64,000 nt of DNA, from NCBI RefSeq assembly GCF_017876155.1, contig NZ_JAGINP010000003.1:186001-250000 (forward strand), given 5' to 3'. The position numbers and the translations under genes were made by a program. This document shows positions 18,123-26,711 of the stretch, in pieces (the stretch's first letter is position 1; each line of letters begins with the position of its first letter). A model generated the notes under the pieces. That model was not told where the DNA came from. It did not search any database and saw only the letters and a list, made by a program, of their open reading frames with translations. This stretch comes from Azospirillum rugosum (GTDB lineage: Bacteria; Pseudomonadota; Alphaproteobacteria; Azospirillales; Azospirillaceae).

Positions 18123-19547
18123 ATGGACAAGCGCATCATTCCCATTCTGCTGTCGGGAGGAGCCGGCGTTCGCCTATGGCCGATGTCGCGCGAGCTGTAT
18201 CCGAAGCAGTTCCTCACGCTGTGCTCGGACAAGTCGCTGCTTCAGGAAACGGCCCTGCGCGTGGCGGATCGCGAGCGGTTCGCCGCGCCCATCGTCGTCT
18301 GCAATCACGAGCACCGCTTCATCATCGCGGAGCAGATGCGGCAGATCGCCGTGCAGCCCGACGCGGTCATTCTGGAGCCGCACGCGCGCAACACGGCTGC
18401 CGCTTGCGCCGTCGGCGCCCTGCGCGCGCTCGCCGTCAGCCCGGATGCGCTGATCCTCGTTCTTCCGGCCGACCACATCATCCGCAACCTTCCGGCTTTC
18501 GCGCAGGCGGTCGGGCGCGCCGCCGAGGCGGCCTCCGCGGGCTATCTGGCGACCTTCGGCATCGCGCCGACCGGGCCGGAGACCGGTTACGGCTACATCC
18601 GCCGCGGGTCGCCCCTCAGGAGTCAGCCGGACGTCCACCATGTCGTCTCGTTCACGGAAAAGCCGGAACGCGCCGTGGCGGAGCGTTACCTCGCCGAAGG
18701 TTCGTACAGCTGGAACAGCGGCATGCTCCTGCTTCCCGCCTCCACCCTGATCGACGAGCTGGCCCGATACGCGCCCACGGTGCTCGACGCCGCGCGGGCG
18801 TCGCTCGAACGCGGGCGGACCGACCTGGACTTCTTCCGGTTGGACGCGGACGCCTTCGCGCAGGCGCCGTCCATCTCCATCGACCATGCCGTGATGGAGC
18901 AGACCGACAAGGCGGTGGAGGTTCCTTGCGACATCGATTGGGCGGACGTGGGCAACTGGGCCTCGCTCTGGCAGGTCGGAACGAAGGACGGCAACGGCAA
19001 CGTCACGCGAGGCGACGTGATCACGTCCGACGCAAGCGATTGCTACATTCGCAGCGAAGGACCGCTGACGGCCGTTCTCGGCCTCGACAACGTCGTGGTC
19101 GTCAACACCGGCGACGCGGTTCTGGTCGCCGCCCGCGACCGGGCGCAGAACATCAAGGAGGTGGTGGACCATCTGCACCGCGCCGGGCGGACGGAGCCGA
19201 CCACCCATCGCCTTGTGCACCGGCCCTGGGGGAGCTTCCAATCGATCCACGCCGGCAATCGCTTCCAGGTCAAATGCCTGATCGTCAATCCCGGAGCCCG
19301 CCTGTCGCTGCAGAAGCATTATCACCGCGCCGAACACTGGATCGTGGTGCAAGGCACGGCACTGGTCAGGCGCGACGACGAGGAGCGCATCGTCTATGAG
19401 AACGAATCCGTCTACTTGCCCATGGGCGCGGTCCACCGGCTTGAAAATCCGGGGAAGATGCCGTTGCACCTGATCGAGGTTCAATCCGGCTCCTACCTCG
19501 GCGAGGACGATATTGTCCGCATGGAGGACACCTACGGCCGGAATTAA
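18123..19547 (+). CDS. manC: Bifunctional mannose-1-phosphate guanylyltransferase / mannose-6-phosphate isomerase
   Basis: A 474-residue type II PMI-GMP protein (ManC/CpsB/AlgA). The N-terminal guanylyltransferase has LSGGAGVRLWPMSREL and YPKQFL, then ILVLPADH and FTEKPE; the C-terminal cupin isomerase has HRPWGSF, PGARLSLQKHYHRAEHW and YLPMGAVHRLENPG. It makes GDP-mannose, which supplies Gmd and mannosyltransferases. The ATG at 18123 follows AAGGGG. No phosphomannomutase (manB) is present in this window, so that step must be encoded elsewhere. A strong terminator follows at 19607. Confidence 0.95.
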   Translation: MDKRIIPILLSGGAGVRLWPMSRELYPKQFLTLCSDKSLLQETALRVADRERFAAPIVVCNHEHRFIIAEQMRQIAVQPDAVILEPHARNTAAACAVGALRALAVSPDALILVLPADHIIRNLPAFAQAVGRAAEAASAGYLATFGIAPTGPETGYGYIRRGSPLRSQPDVHHVVSFTEKPERAVAERYLAEGSYSWNSGMLLLPASTLIDELARYAPTVLDAARASLERGRTDLDFFRLDADAFAQAPSISIDHAVMEQTDKAVEVPCDIDWADVGNWASLWQVGTKDGNGNVTRGDVITSDASDCYIRSEGPLTAVLGLDNVVVVNTGDAVLVAARDRAQNIKEVVDHLHRAGRTEPTTHRLVHRPWGSFQSIHAGNRFQVKCLIVNPGARLSLQKHYHRAEHWIVVQGTALVRRDDEERIVYENESVYLPMGAVHRLENPGKMPLHLIEVQSGSYLGEDDIVRMEDTYGRN

Positions 19548-19606
19548 AGTGTTTTCCGGATAGGCCCGGGCACGCCGCGGCCCGCCGACCTTGGACGGTT
19601 CTTCCC

Positions 19607-19648
19607 GGCGCAACCGATGCGGCAGCATTGGTTGCGCCTGTTCTGTTT
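19607..19648 (+). terminator. Rho-independent terminator after manC
   Basis: A 14-bp stem (19607-19620 with 19625-19638, one G-T wobble) with a 4-nt GGCA loop, followed by the T-rich TGTTCTGTTT. It lies 60 bp past the manC stop. Confidence 0.75.
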
Positions 19649-19719
19649 GGGGTCCGCTGAGTCCGGCGGTGTGGATCGCCGCTCAAACGACCATCCTCTT
19701 TTCGATGGATCGCGATGTT

Positions 19720-19738
19720 CCACCATGGTCCACCATGG
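19720..19738 (+). promoter_or_regulatory. CCACCATGG direct repeat containing CCATGGTCC
   Basis: Two copies of CCACCATGG with a T between them lie about 120 bp before the TagA/CpsF-family gene. The inner CCATGGTCC matches the elements at 10733-10761 and 40391-40404. Confidence 0.35.
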
Positions 19739-19854
19739 GGGTATTGCGTCGAATTACTGAATATGTTCGCACCGGCACCCGCCGTAACATCGCAAAGCAT
19801 CGCGGCACCTTCTCTGGATGCCGCACTCCTATTTTCCAAAATCCCGGTGTATTC

Positions 19855-20766
19855 ATGAAGAACAACGCAATGCCGTTTGTCGCGACCCGGAGTTCCGGGG
19901 CAAGAACGACATCGGATGCGGCAATCCACGCACCAGCGACCACACCATGGATCAATCTTTTGGGCGTGCGCGTGTCCGCGATCAACATACCCACGGCGGT
20001 GGAGCGAATATTGGGGGCCATCGCTGCGGGGCAGAAAGGTTACATCTGCGTCCGCGACGTCCACGGCATGGTGCGATGCCAGAAGGACACACCGTTCCGT
20101 CACATCCACAATCGCGCCTTCCTGGTCACGCCCGACGGAATGCCGCTTGTCTGGGCGCTGCGGCTGTCCGGTCACAAGGACGCCGACCGCGTCTACGGGC
20201 CGGACCTGATGATGGCGCTGTTCGATCACGGCCGAACGCAGGGCATCAAGCATTTCCTGTACGGGGCATCCCCGCACACCCTCGCCCTTTTGAAGCAGAG
20301 GCTTCTGGAGAAGTTTCCCGATGCCAGGATCGTGGGGACCTACTCCCCCCCCTTCCGCGACCTCACCGATGACGAAGAGCAATCCATCAGCACCATGATC
20401 AACGAGTCCGGCGCGGACGTGCTGTGGGTTGGGTTGAGCACGCCGAAGCAGGAGCTTTGGATGGCGCGCATGCGGCAGCGCTTGACGGCCTCCATGCTGA
20501 TCGGCGTCGGAGCCGCCTTCGACTTTCACGCAGGCGTCAAACGCCAGGCGCCGCGCTTCATCCAGCGCAGCGGCTGCGAGTGGATGTTCCGCCTGGCCTG
20601 CGAACCGCGAAGGCTGTGGCGCCGCTACGCCGTGGCCATTCCCAGCTTCATCGTCCTGGCACTGTCGCAGCTGTGCAAGCTCAAGGAATTCCGCATCGAT
20701 CCGGATGTGGGCGGCGAGTTGCCGGTGTCCGCAGCCGGTCGTGGGAAGCGTTTGGAAAATCGATGA
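19855..20766 (+). CDS. WecB/TagA/CpsF family glycosyltransferase
   Basis: A 303-residue GT26 (WecB/TagA/CpsF) transferase, the family that adds ManNAcA, ManNAc or similar sugars to lipid-linked intermediates. Signatures: the substrate-pocket TPDGMPLVWALRL, RVYGPDLM, FLYGASPHTLALL, DVLWVGLSTPKQELWM, and GVGAAFDFHAG. The chosen ATG at 19855 (MKNNAMPF) has only a weak ribosome site; the frame is open upstream and starts there are possible, but the conserved domain begins after residue 30. It lies between the manC terminator and the priming transferase gene. The xanthan glucuronosyltransferase-like GumM belongs to the same family, but donor specificity cannot be read from the sequence. Confidence 0.88.
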   Translation: MKNNAMPFVATRSSGARTTSDAAIHAPATTPWINLLGVRVSAINIPTAVERILGAIAAGQKGYICVRDVHGMVRCQKDTPFRHIHNRAFLVTPDGMPLVWALRLSGHKDADRVYGPDLMMALFDHGRTQGIKHFLYGASPHTLALLKQRLLEKFPDARIVGTYSPPFRDLTDDEEQSISTMINESGADVLWVGLSTPKQELWMARMRQRLTASMLIGVGAAFDFHAGVKRQAPRFIQRSGCEWMFRLACEPRRLWRRYAVAIPSFIVLALSQLCKLKEFRIDPDVGGELPVSAAGRGKRLENR

Positions 20767-20803
20767 CAGCACCGATGATGGATGTTCCATCGGCGCCGCG
20801 CAG

Positions 20804-20933
20804 TGGCATGCCGTTTTCGTTCTGACATCGCGCTTTTGACTGCGCGCAATTTGCCTTCCGACACACCGCAACCGCGAGCATCACGTCGGTCATTACCACA
20901 GGACTTCGCTCGCTCGTCTTTTGGCATGCCAAA
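20804..20933. promoter_or_regulatory. Two GGCATGCC boxes upstream of the priming transferase
   Basis: TGGCATGCC at 20804-20812 and a perfect 14-bp palindrome TTTGGCATGCCAAA at 20920-20933 lie 118 bp apart in a 203-bp intergenic region. The second lies about 36 bp before the coding start. Their repetition suggests an operator pair; this is not tested. Confidence 0.4.
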
Positions 20934-20969
20934 CGAATATCGCAAAAGCAAAAGCGCTGGGAGGTTCGG

Positions 20970-22433
20970 ATGCCGAATGCGGATGAGCAGAGGATCGACC
21001 TTAAGGTCGCCGCGGATCACCCTTTTGCGCGCGACTACGGTGAATCGCGGAAGGGTCTTCAAGGCGGCGCCATCGCGCCCACCACCGGGCGGCTGTTCGT
21101 CAACACAGCGTTGATCCTAAGCGACGCAGCGTCCTTCGTCGCTGCCCTTTCCTTGGTGAAGACGGGGTTCAGCGGCTATGTCGATCCGGACATGCTGACG
21201 CGGACCATTGCGCTGATTGCGGTCGTCCTGGTGATCCTGTTTTCCTGCGCGTCCCTGTACCCGGGATACCGTCTGTACGACCATGAGCACCTGAGCCGGC
21301 GTTTGAAAATCATCTTCGACGTGGGCATCGTTTCGTTTTTGATCTTTGCCGTCGCACTGGGAGACTGGCCGACCGCCTTTGCAATTGTCGGCTTCCTGGT
21401 TCTTGCGTCGATCGTTCAGCCCATTCTGCGATCGGCGGTCCGCGCGTTGCTGCACCAAGCCGGCTGCTGGGGAGAAGGGACCGCGCTGATCGCCGGACCG
21501 CAACTGACCCCGGTCCTGCGCGAGTACTTCCAGAAGAATTGGCAGTATGGCGTGAATCCGTTGCCATGGACCCTGGCTCACCGCTGGCCGCTCAACGCCG
21601 CCGGCGACGCGCCCCACCCCTCCTGGTATCGCAAGCCGGATGTCGTGCTGGTGGCACCGGACCAGATCGCCCGGTTTGACGATTTCGACGCCGTTCGGCG
21701 GGACTATCGGGACGTCATCGTTCTGGCGGATACCCCGCACATCAAGATATCGGGCCTTCAGCCCTGCCAGGTCGGAGGGCACATCGGCCTGCGCATCGGC
21801 GCCTCCCCGGAGGGCCGGCCCCGCAAGCTGCTGCGCCGTGCCATCGACGTCATGATCGCCCTGCCGGCCATCCTGCTTTTCGCCCCGGCGCTGCTGATTG
21901 CGGGGTTCGCGATCTGGATGGTCGATCCCGGCCCGGTCATCTATCGGCAGGCGCGCGTCGGGCTGGCCGGACGGACGCTCCACATCGTCAAGCTCCGGAC
22001 CATGTACCGGGATGCCGACGAGCGGCTGCGGCAGTTGCTGGAAGCGGACGAGGCCGCGCGCCGGGAGTGGTCGTCTTACTTCAAGCTGAAAAACGACCCT
22101 CGGATTCTGCCCTATGTCGGACGTCTCCTGCGCGCGACGAGCCTCGACGAACTTCCACAACTGATCAACGTTCTGCTCGGTGACATGAGCATCGTCGGGC
22201 CCCGGCCATTTCCCGAATATCACCTGAACGCCATGCCGGCGGAATTCCGCAGCAAACGGTGCACCGTGTCCCCGGGCCTGACCGGGCTTTGGCAAATCTC
22301 CGACCGAAGCAGCGCCGACGTCGAAACCGCCCAGCGTCTCGATTCATTCTACATCGACAACCGTACCGTCGCGTTCGACTGGATGATCATCATCAAGACC
22401 GCGCTTGCCGTCATTCGATGCAAAGGGACGTGA
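20970..22433 (+). CDS. Polyprenyl glycosylphosphotransferase (priming sugar-phosphate transferase)
   Basis: A 487-residue WbaP/WcaJ-type initiating enzyme that transfers hexose-1-phosphate from a UDP-sugar to undecaprenyl phosphate. Several N-terminal membrane spans (~48-170) are followed by a soluble middle region and the bacterial sugar-transferase domain (~285-487): [18 protein letters not shown] membrane hairpin, [43 protein letters not shown] and [20 protein letters not shown] precedes the ATG. It starts repeat-unit assembly for the EPS. It is followed by the UXS gene after 114 bp. Galactose versus glucose specificity cannot be decided. Confidence 0.93.
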   Translation: MPNADEQRIDLKVAADHPFARDYGESRKGLQGGAIAPTTGRLFVNTALILSDAASFVAALSLVKTGFSGYVDPDMLTRTIALIAVVLVILFSCASLYPGYRLYDHEHLSRRLKIIFDVGIVSFLIFAVALGDWPTAFAIVGFLVLASIVQPILRSAVRALLHQAGCWGEGTALIAGPQLTPVLREYFQKNWQYGVNPLPWTLAHRWPLNAAGDAPHPSWYRKPDVVLVAPDQIARFDDFDAVRRDYRDVIVLADTPHIKISGLQPCQVGGHIGLRIGASPEGRPRKLLRRAIDVMIALPAILLFAPALLIAGFAIWMVDPGPVIYRQARVGLAGRTLHIVKLRTMYRDADERLRQLLEADEAARREWSSYFKLKNDPRILPYVGRLLRATSLDELPQLINVLLGDMSIVGPRPFPEYHLNAMPAEFRSKRCTVSPGLTGLWQISDRSSADVETAQRLDSFYIDNRTVAFDWMIIIKTALAVIRCKGT

Positions 22434-22547
22434 CGGGATGCGAAGGCGCATCCGGATCGGACCAGCTCAAGCCTGGAAACCCATGGACCGCCGATCACGC
22501 TGACCCGCTCCTGAACAGAGGCGTGCAAAAGAAAAGGAAGTCAGGAT

Positions 22548-23501
22548 ATGAATGAACGGAAGCGAGTTCTCGTTACCGGAGGTGCCGGATTCCTCGGCTC
22601 CTTTCTCTGCGAGCGGCTGCTGGCCGATGGGCACGAGGTCCTCTGTGTCGATAACTATTTCACCGGATCACGTGAAAACATCGGGCATCTGCTCGACCAC
22701 CGGAACTTCGAGGTTCTGCGCCACGATGTGACCTTCCCGCTCTACGTCGAGGTGGACGAGATTTACAATCTCGCTTGCCCGGCCTCGCCCATCCACTACC
22801 AGTTCGATCCCGTCCAGACCGTCAAGACCAGCGTGCACGGGGCGATCAACGTGCTGGGCCTCGCCAAGCGGACCAGAGCGAAGGTTTTCCAGGCCTCGAC
22901 CAGCGAGGTGTACGGCAACCCGTCGGTCCATCCGCAACCGGAGTCCTACTGGGGCAACGTCAACCCGACCGGCCCCCGCGCCTGCTACGACGAGGGGAAA
23001 CGCTGCGCGGAGACGCTGTTCTTCGACTACCATCGTCAATACGGGGTCCGCATCCGCGTGGCGCGCATCTTCAACACCTACGGGCCGCGGATGCATCCGC
23101 AGGACGGACGCGTCGTCTCCAATTTCATCGTCCAGGCTCTGCGCAACGAACCGGTCACGATCTATGGCGAGGGAACGCAGACCCGCTCCTTCTGCTATGT
23201 GGACGACCTGATCGAAGGGTTCGTCCGGCTGATGAGCGCCGAGGACGACGTGACGGGGCCGATCAATTTCGGCAACCCCGGAGAGTTCACCGTCCTGGAA
23301 CTGGCCGAGCTGGTGATCGAGATGACCGGGTCGAAATCGCGGATCACGTTCAAGGCGTTGCCGCAAGACGATCCGCTGCAGCGGAAGCCGGACATCGCCC
23401 AGGCACGCGAAAAGCTTGGCTGGCACCCCACCATTCCGCTCGCCGAGGGTCTCGAAAAGACGATCGCCTATTTCGATAAGAGATTGCACGGCATGCGATA
23501 A
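22548..23501 (+). CDS. UDP-glucuronate decarboxylase (UDP-xylose synthase)
   Basis: A 317-residue extended short-chain dehydrogenase of the UXS family; it converts UDP-glucuronate to UDP-xylose via the 4-keto intermediate using bound NAD. Signatures: [53 protein letters not shown], the catalytic pair in [11 protein letters not shown], and [20 protein letters not shown]. Length is normal for bacterial UXS without the membrane anchor. GAAGTCAGG lies before the ATG. Its substrate comes from Ugd (11986). It suggests xylose, or a sugar derived from it, in the polymer; the carbohydrate-binding modules of the next gene belong to a xylan-binding-like group. Confidence 0.93.
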   Translation: MNERKRVLVTGGAGFLGSFLCERLLADGHEVLCVDNYFTGSRENIGHLLDHRNFEVLRHDVTFPLYVEVDEIYNLACPASPIHYQFDPVQTVKTSVHGAINVLGLAKRTRAKVFQASTSEVYGNPSVHPQPESYWGNVNPTGPRACYDEGKRCAETLFFDYHRQYGVRIRVARIFNTYGPRMHPQDGRVVSNFIVQALRNEPVTIYGEGTQTRSFCYVDDLIEGFVRLMSAEDDVTGPINFGNPGEFTVLELAELVIEMTGSKSRITFKALPQDDPLQRKPDIAQAREKLGWHPTIPLAEGLEKTIAYFDKRLHGMR

Positions 23502-23682
23502 GGCACGCACCCAGCATCGCTGCTCCCATCCCTTTGACGGCGCGGCGTTTTTTGGATGAGGACGCAACCTGCGGCCGCTCTGTTTTCGGCAGCCTCACCA
23601 TGTGCCCGCGCGCGCAATAGGCCGCGGCTGTGACACAAAAAGGGCAGTGATTGTGACCACCGTGTAATAAAACGAGTCGCAT

Positions 23683-23711
23683 TTGTGAAGCAATAAAGTG
23701 GTATCTAAAAT
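23683..23711 (+). promoter_or_regulatory. Sigma-70-like promoter of the CBM protein gene
   Basis: TTGTGA (23683-23688) and TAAAAT (23706-23711) are separated by exactly 17 bp. The -10 box matches five of six consensus bases and the -35 four of six. The leader would be about 105 nt. Confidence 0.6.
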
Positions 23712-23723
23712 GATTCATGAATC
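23712..23723. promoter_or_regulatory. Palindrome GATTCATGAATC at the predicted start site
   Basis: A perfect 12-bp palindrome directly after the -10 box, overlapping the expected transcription start; a repressor bound here would block the promoter. Inferred role. Confidence 0.4.
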
Positions 23724-23822
23724 GTTAATCTGCCGATCTCTATCGTCCCGTGGCGTTAATGCTTTGCACCCTCGCGTTGCGAAGCGACTTACGATAGCAT
23801 GCATAGGAATTGGAGTAAGCAG

Positions 23823-25820
23823 ATGGCCAAGTCTACTCTTCCCGTCCGCTGGGCGCCGCCCACGCTGAAGGCCGGCTACACGGTCGTTGACCTGAACAAG
23901 ACGGGATCGCAAGACTGGTTCCAGTTCGCTCCGGACGAAGACGTTGTGTTCATCGCGTCCAACACCACGCGAACCCTTCCGCGCCTGCATACCAGCGGCG
24001 GTCACAACATCATTGTGGTCGGCGGTGAATACACCCCGGCCGCTGGAACCACCGCCGACGCCACGCTGAAATTCGGGAATGTGACCGGCGAAGTCTGGAT
24101 CGAAGGCGTTCACATCGACAACAAGAACGTCGAGCGCGACGCGATCGCCGCGTTGAGCCCCAGCGGCAAGGCCGCCACCGTCACCATCCAGAATTCGCGC
24201 ATCGACAACATCCTCGGCAGTAAGGCGAGCGTGCATGGCGACGTTTTCCAGCCGCATGGTCCCATCGGCGACCTGCGCGTGTTCAACGTCACCGGCGAGA
24301 CCTCCTGCCAGGGCTTCTTCCTGGCGCCGCAGAACCACATCAGCTCGGTGACGATGGAGAACGTCGACATCGACTACCTGCCGGGCGGGGATCCGCAGAC
24401 CTGGGCGTACTACTTCGTCGACAATTCGACGATGGGTTCGCTGTATCCCGTTTCGCTGAAGAACGTGTACGTCGACGAGCGCGACGGTCAGAACGCGGAG
24501 CAGAGTTCCGTGTACCCGCCGACCTCCCTCGGCGGTGCCGTCCGCAACGGCGACACCATCACCTGGCCGAAGCTTCCCTACACGGGCTCGATGACCGTGG
24601 GTGATCCGAAGACCGCTTCGGGCGACTTTGTGGACAACTCCCAGATCGGCCTGGGCTACACCCGCGATCTCAGCAAGCCGGTCGTCTACGCGCCGACCGA
24701 CGGTTCGACCACGCCCACCTCGCCCACCCCTCCGACTTCGCCGGGCGACGGCTCGACCACGCCCACCTCGCCGACCGGCTCGACGAGCATCACGGTCAAC
24801 GCCTCGGGTACGGTGGCGGGCGGCGTGTACGCCCACTTCAAGGTTCTCTTGGACGGCAAGGCGATCGGCGAAGGCACGACCACCGGCACGGCCAAGGACT
24901 TCACCTTCAAGACGGACGCGGCCACCGGTCAGGCCCACAAGGTGCAGATCCAGTACGACAACGACGGGGCGGTCAACGGCGCCGACCGCAACCTGATCGT
25001 CAACAAGGTCACGATCAACGGCCACGCCGTAAACCCGACCGACAGCAACGTCACCTACGACAAGGGTGCGCTGGACGGTGTGGACGTGATCAAGGGCCAG
25101 TCCAAAATGTGGTGGGGCGGAACCCTGGTCATCAACGCCGATCAGTCCTACTTCCAGACGTCGTCCACGGCGCCGACGGCCCCGACGCCCCCGACCACCG
25201 GCGGCACCAACGCGGCGGCGATCACCGTGAACGCCTCCGGCTCCGCGGCGGGCGGCACATACGCCCACTTCAAGCTGCTGGTCGACGGCAAGGCGGTGGG
25301 TGAGGGCACGACCACCAGCACGGCCAAGGACTTCACCTTCAAGACCAGCCTCACCGCCGATCAGGCGCACAAGGTGCAGGTGCAGTACGACAACGACGGT
25401 TCCGTCAACGGCCAGGACCGCAACCTGATCGTCAACAAGGTGACCATCAACGGCCATGCCTCGAACGCCACCGCGTCCAACGTGACCTACGACAAGGGCG
25501 CGCTGGACGGCCAGGACGTGGTGAAGGGCCAGTCGGGCATGTGGTGGAACGGCACGCTGGTCGTCAGCGCGGACAAGAGCTGGTTCCCGGCCTCCGCCAC
25601 CACCGCCGGCACGGCCACCGCCCAGTCGCTGGACGGTGCAACCAACCTGTGGACCCACGTGGCCACCCAGGACACCCAGGCGGCCAACGGCAGCGCCGCC
25701 GATGGAACCGTCCATTACGACCTGCAGAACAGCACGACCGTTGGTGAAACGACGGCGCACACGCTGGCGCTCGATCACGACCACCTGCTGCACCAGCATC
25801 ACCAGGACTTCGCGGCCTAA
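23823..25820 (+). CDS. Leaderless beta-helix-like protein with two tandem carbohydrate-binding modules
   Basis: A 665-residue protein. Residues ~1-290 look like a right-handed beta-helix (HNIIVVGGEY, GEVWIEGVHIDN, VTIQNSRIDNI, SVTMENVDIDY), the fold of pectate lyases and glycan-binding proteins. Two near-identical modules follow at ~323-440 and ~467-584, joined by Pro/Thr linkers; each has NASG...YAHFK, QYDNDG.VNG.DRNL and MWW.GTL, resembling Ca-dependent xylan-binding modules (CBM36/CBM60-like). The tail is His/Asp-rich. No Sec or Tat signal is present, so if exported it would need type I or another route. GGAG precedes the ATG at 23823. It ends in a clear terminator. Probably acts on or sticks to the EPS; this is inference. 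Confidence 0.85.
   Translation: MAKSTLPVRWAPPTLKAGYTVVDLNKTGSQDWFQFAPDEDVVFIASNTTRTLPRLHTSGGHNIIVVGGEYTPAAGTTADATLKFGNVTGEVWIEGVHIDNKNVERDAIAALSPSGKAATVTIQNSRIDNILGSKASVHGDVFQPHGPIGDLRVFNVTGETSCQGFFLAPQNHISSVTMENVDIDYLPGGDPQTWAYYFVDNSTMGSLYPVSLKNVYVDERDGQNAEQSSVYPPTSLGGAVRNGDTITWPKLPYTGSMTVGDPKTASGDFVDNSQIGLGYTRDLSKPVVYAPTDGSTTPTSPTPPTSPGDGSTTPTSPTGSTSITVNASGTVAGGVYAHFKVLLDGKAIGEGTTTGTAKDFTFKTDAATGQAHKVQIQYDNDGAVNGADRNLIVNKVTINGHAVNPTDSNVTYDKGALDGVDVIKGQSKMWWGGTLVINADQSYFQTSSTAPTAPTPPTTGGTNAAAITVNASGSAAGGTYAHFKLLVDGKAVGEGTTTSTAKDFTFKTSLTADQAHKVQVQYDNDGSVNGQDRNLIVNKVTINGHASNATASNVTYDKGALDGQDVVKGQSGMWWNGTLVVSADKSWFPASATTAGTATAQSLDGATNLWTHVATQDTQAANGSAADGTVHYDLQNSTTVGETTAHTLALDHDHLLHQHHQDFAA
24789..25142 (+). 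repeat. CBM-encoding tandem repeat, copy 1
   Basis: About 354 bp encoding the first carbohydrate-binding module; copy 2 starts 432 bp downstream at 25221 in the same frame. The nucleotide similarity is high along the whole unit, indicating fairly recent duplication. Confidence 0.85.
25221..25574 (+). repeat. CBM-encoding tandem repeat, copy 2
   Basis: Second copy of the module, at an offset of 432 bp from copy 1 with a Thr/Pro/Ala linker between them. Confidence 0.85.
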
Positions 25821-25855
25821 CACAGCTTCGACATCCGAGCATCCAAGGTTCCGAG

Positions 25856-25890
25856 AACGCCGGCAGTCAATCTGCCGGCGTTTTTCTTTT
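25856..25890 (+). terminator. Rho-independent terminator after the CBM protein gene
   Basis: Perfect 11-bp stem AACGCCGGCAG / CTGCCGGCGTT with a 5-nt loop, followed by TTTCTTTT. It lies 36 bp past the stop codon. Confidence 0.92.
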
Positions 25891-25936
25891 GCCCCGGCAG
25901 GGACGGCGGGCCGCCGCGCGATGGCGCTCGGAGTGC

Positions 25937-26105
25937 TTTTTACGTCCCAGGGCTTAGCCAGCCTACAACCACCGGCGTTCCTGCGGATTGGGATCGTTTC
26001 GACGCAGCCGCGACACGATAACGTGGAATCGAAACAAACGCCTTTCGCATCGGAATAACAATCATGCCCATTTCAAACGACGTGCGTCTGGGCGACAACA
26101 CCCGA
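25937..26105 (+). repeat. Duplicated leader region, copy A (promoter and start of the acetyltransferase gene)
   Basis: About 165 bp from upstream of the acetyltransferase gene into codon 14. It matches 37658-37826 at a constant offset of 11,721 bp, with about ten mismatches in the ~125 bp before the start codon. The block contains CGACACGATAACGTGGA and the start-site-proximal CGCATCGGAATAACA in both copies. Confidence 0.9.
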
Positions 26106-26546
26106 ATCTTCCAACCTGATCTTGTGAACCTTTACGGCTGCACCATCGGAGACGAGACAAAGGTCGGTGCTTTCGTCGAAGTGCAAAGGGGCTGCACCAT
26201 CGGGGCCCGCTGCAAGATCTCCTCGCATTCCTTCCTGTGTGAAGGCGTGGTCATTGAAGACGAGGTGTTCATCGGCCACGGGGTGATGTTCATCAACGAT
26301 CCCTTCCCCCGTGCCACCACCGCCGAAGGCCGGCTGCAGGACATGGACGACTGGATGGTCGTTCCGACCCAGGTCCGGCACCGGGCGTCGATCGGGTCGA
26401 ACGCGACGATCATGTCCGGCATCACCATCGGGACCAACGCCCTTGTTGGCGCCGGCGCGGTCGTGACCCACGACGTGCCGGACCACGCGATTGTGGCCGG
26501 TGTGCCCGCCCGGGTCGTCGGCGACGTCCGCCACCGCTCCGACTGA
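26064..26546 (+). CDS. Left-handed beta-helix N-acetyltransferase (WbpD/WlbB-like)
   Basis: A 160-residue hexapeptide-repeat acyltransferase. Many [IV]-G-x4 steps are visible (CTIGDETKVGAFVEV, CTIGARCKISSHSFLCEGV, SIGSNATIMSGITIGTNALVGAGAVVTHDVPDHAIVAGVPARVVG), with the catalytic-region GHGVMFINDPFPRA. It belongs with sugar-nucleotide N-acetyltransferases; together with the next two genes it matches the WbpD/WbpB/WbpE set that makes 2,3-diacetamido-uronic acids. The family members I have in mind are about 190 residues, so this is slightly short. The ribosome site is weak (GGAATAA). First gene of a tight operon running to 32172. Its promoter and first codons are duplicated at 37658. Confidence 0.88.
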   Translation: MPISNDVRLGDNTRIFQPDLVNLYGCTIGDETKVGAFVEVQRGCTIGARCKISSHSFLCEGVVIEDEVFIGHGVMFINDPFPRATTAEGRLQDMDDWMVVPTQVRHRASIGSNATIMSGITIGTNALVGAGAVVTHDVPDHAIVAGVPARVVGDVRHRSD

Positions 26547-26618
26547 GCGCCTGGCGCCCCGCTCCGATGCTCCGGAGCAGACGCGTCGGTTCGCCCCGGC
26601 CCGCACGGAGTGGTCCGG

Positions 26619-26659
26619 CTCACCGACGGCCGGCTCACCGACGGCCAACTCACCGACGG
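26619..26659 (+). repeat. Three-copy 15-bp tandem repeat
   Basis: CTCACCGACGG recurs at 26619, 26634 and 26649 in the gap between the acetyltransferase and oxidoreductase genes. It lies within 55 bp of the latter's start. Possibly a slippage product. Confidence 0.75.
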
Positions 26660-26711
26660 AATGCCCTTCAAAAGGCCGGTTCATAGCCGGCAGACATCAC
26701 GCGAGGGTCTG

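Larger units (their letters stand above)
23502..23822. other. AT-richer promoter region upstream of the CBM protein gene
   Basis: About 320 bp. It contains the promoter at 23683-23711 and the palindrome at 23712-23723. A TTTTTT run follows a short GC-rich stretch near 23540, but no clear terminator stem for the UXS gene is seen. Confidence 0.6.
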
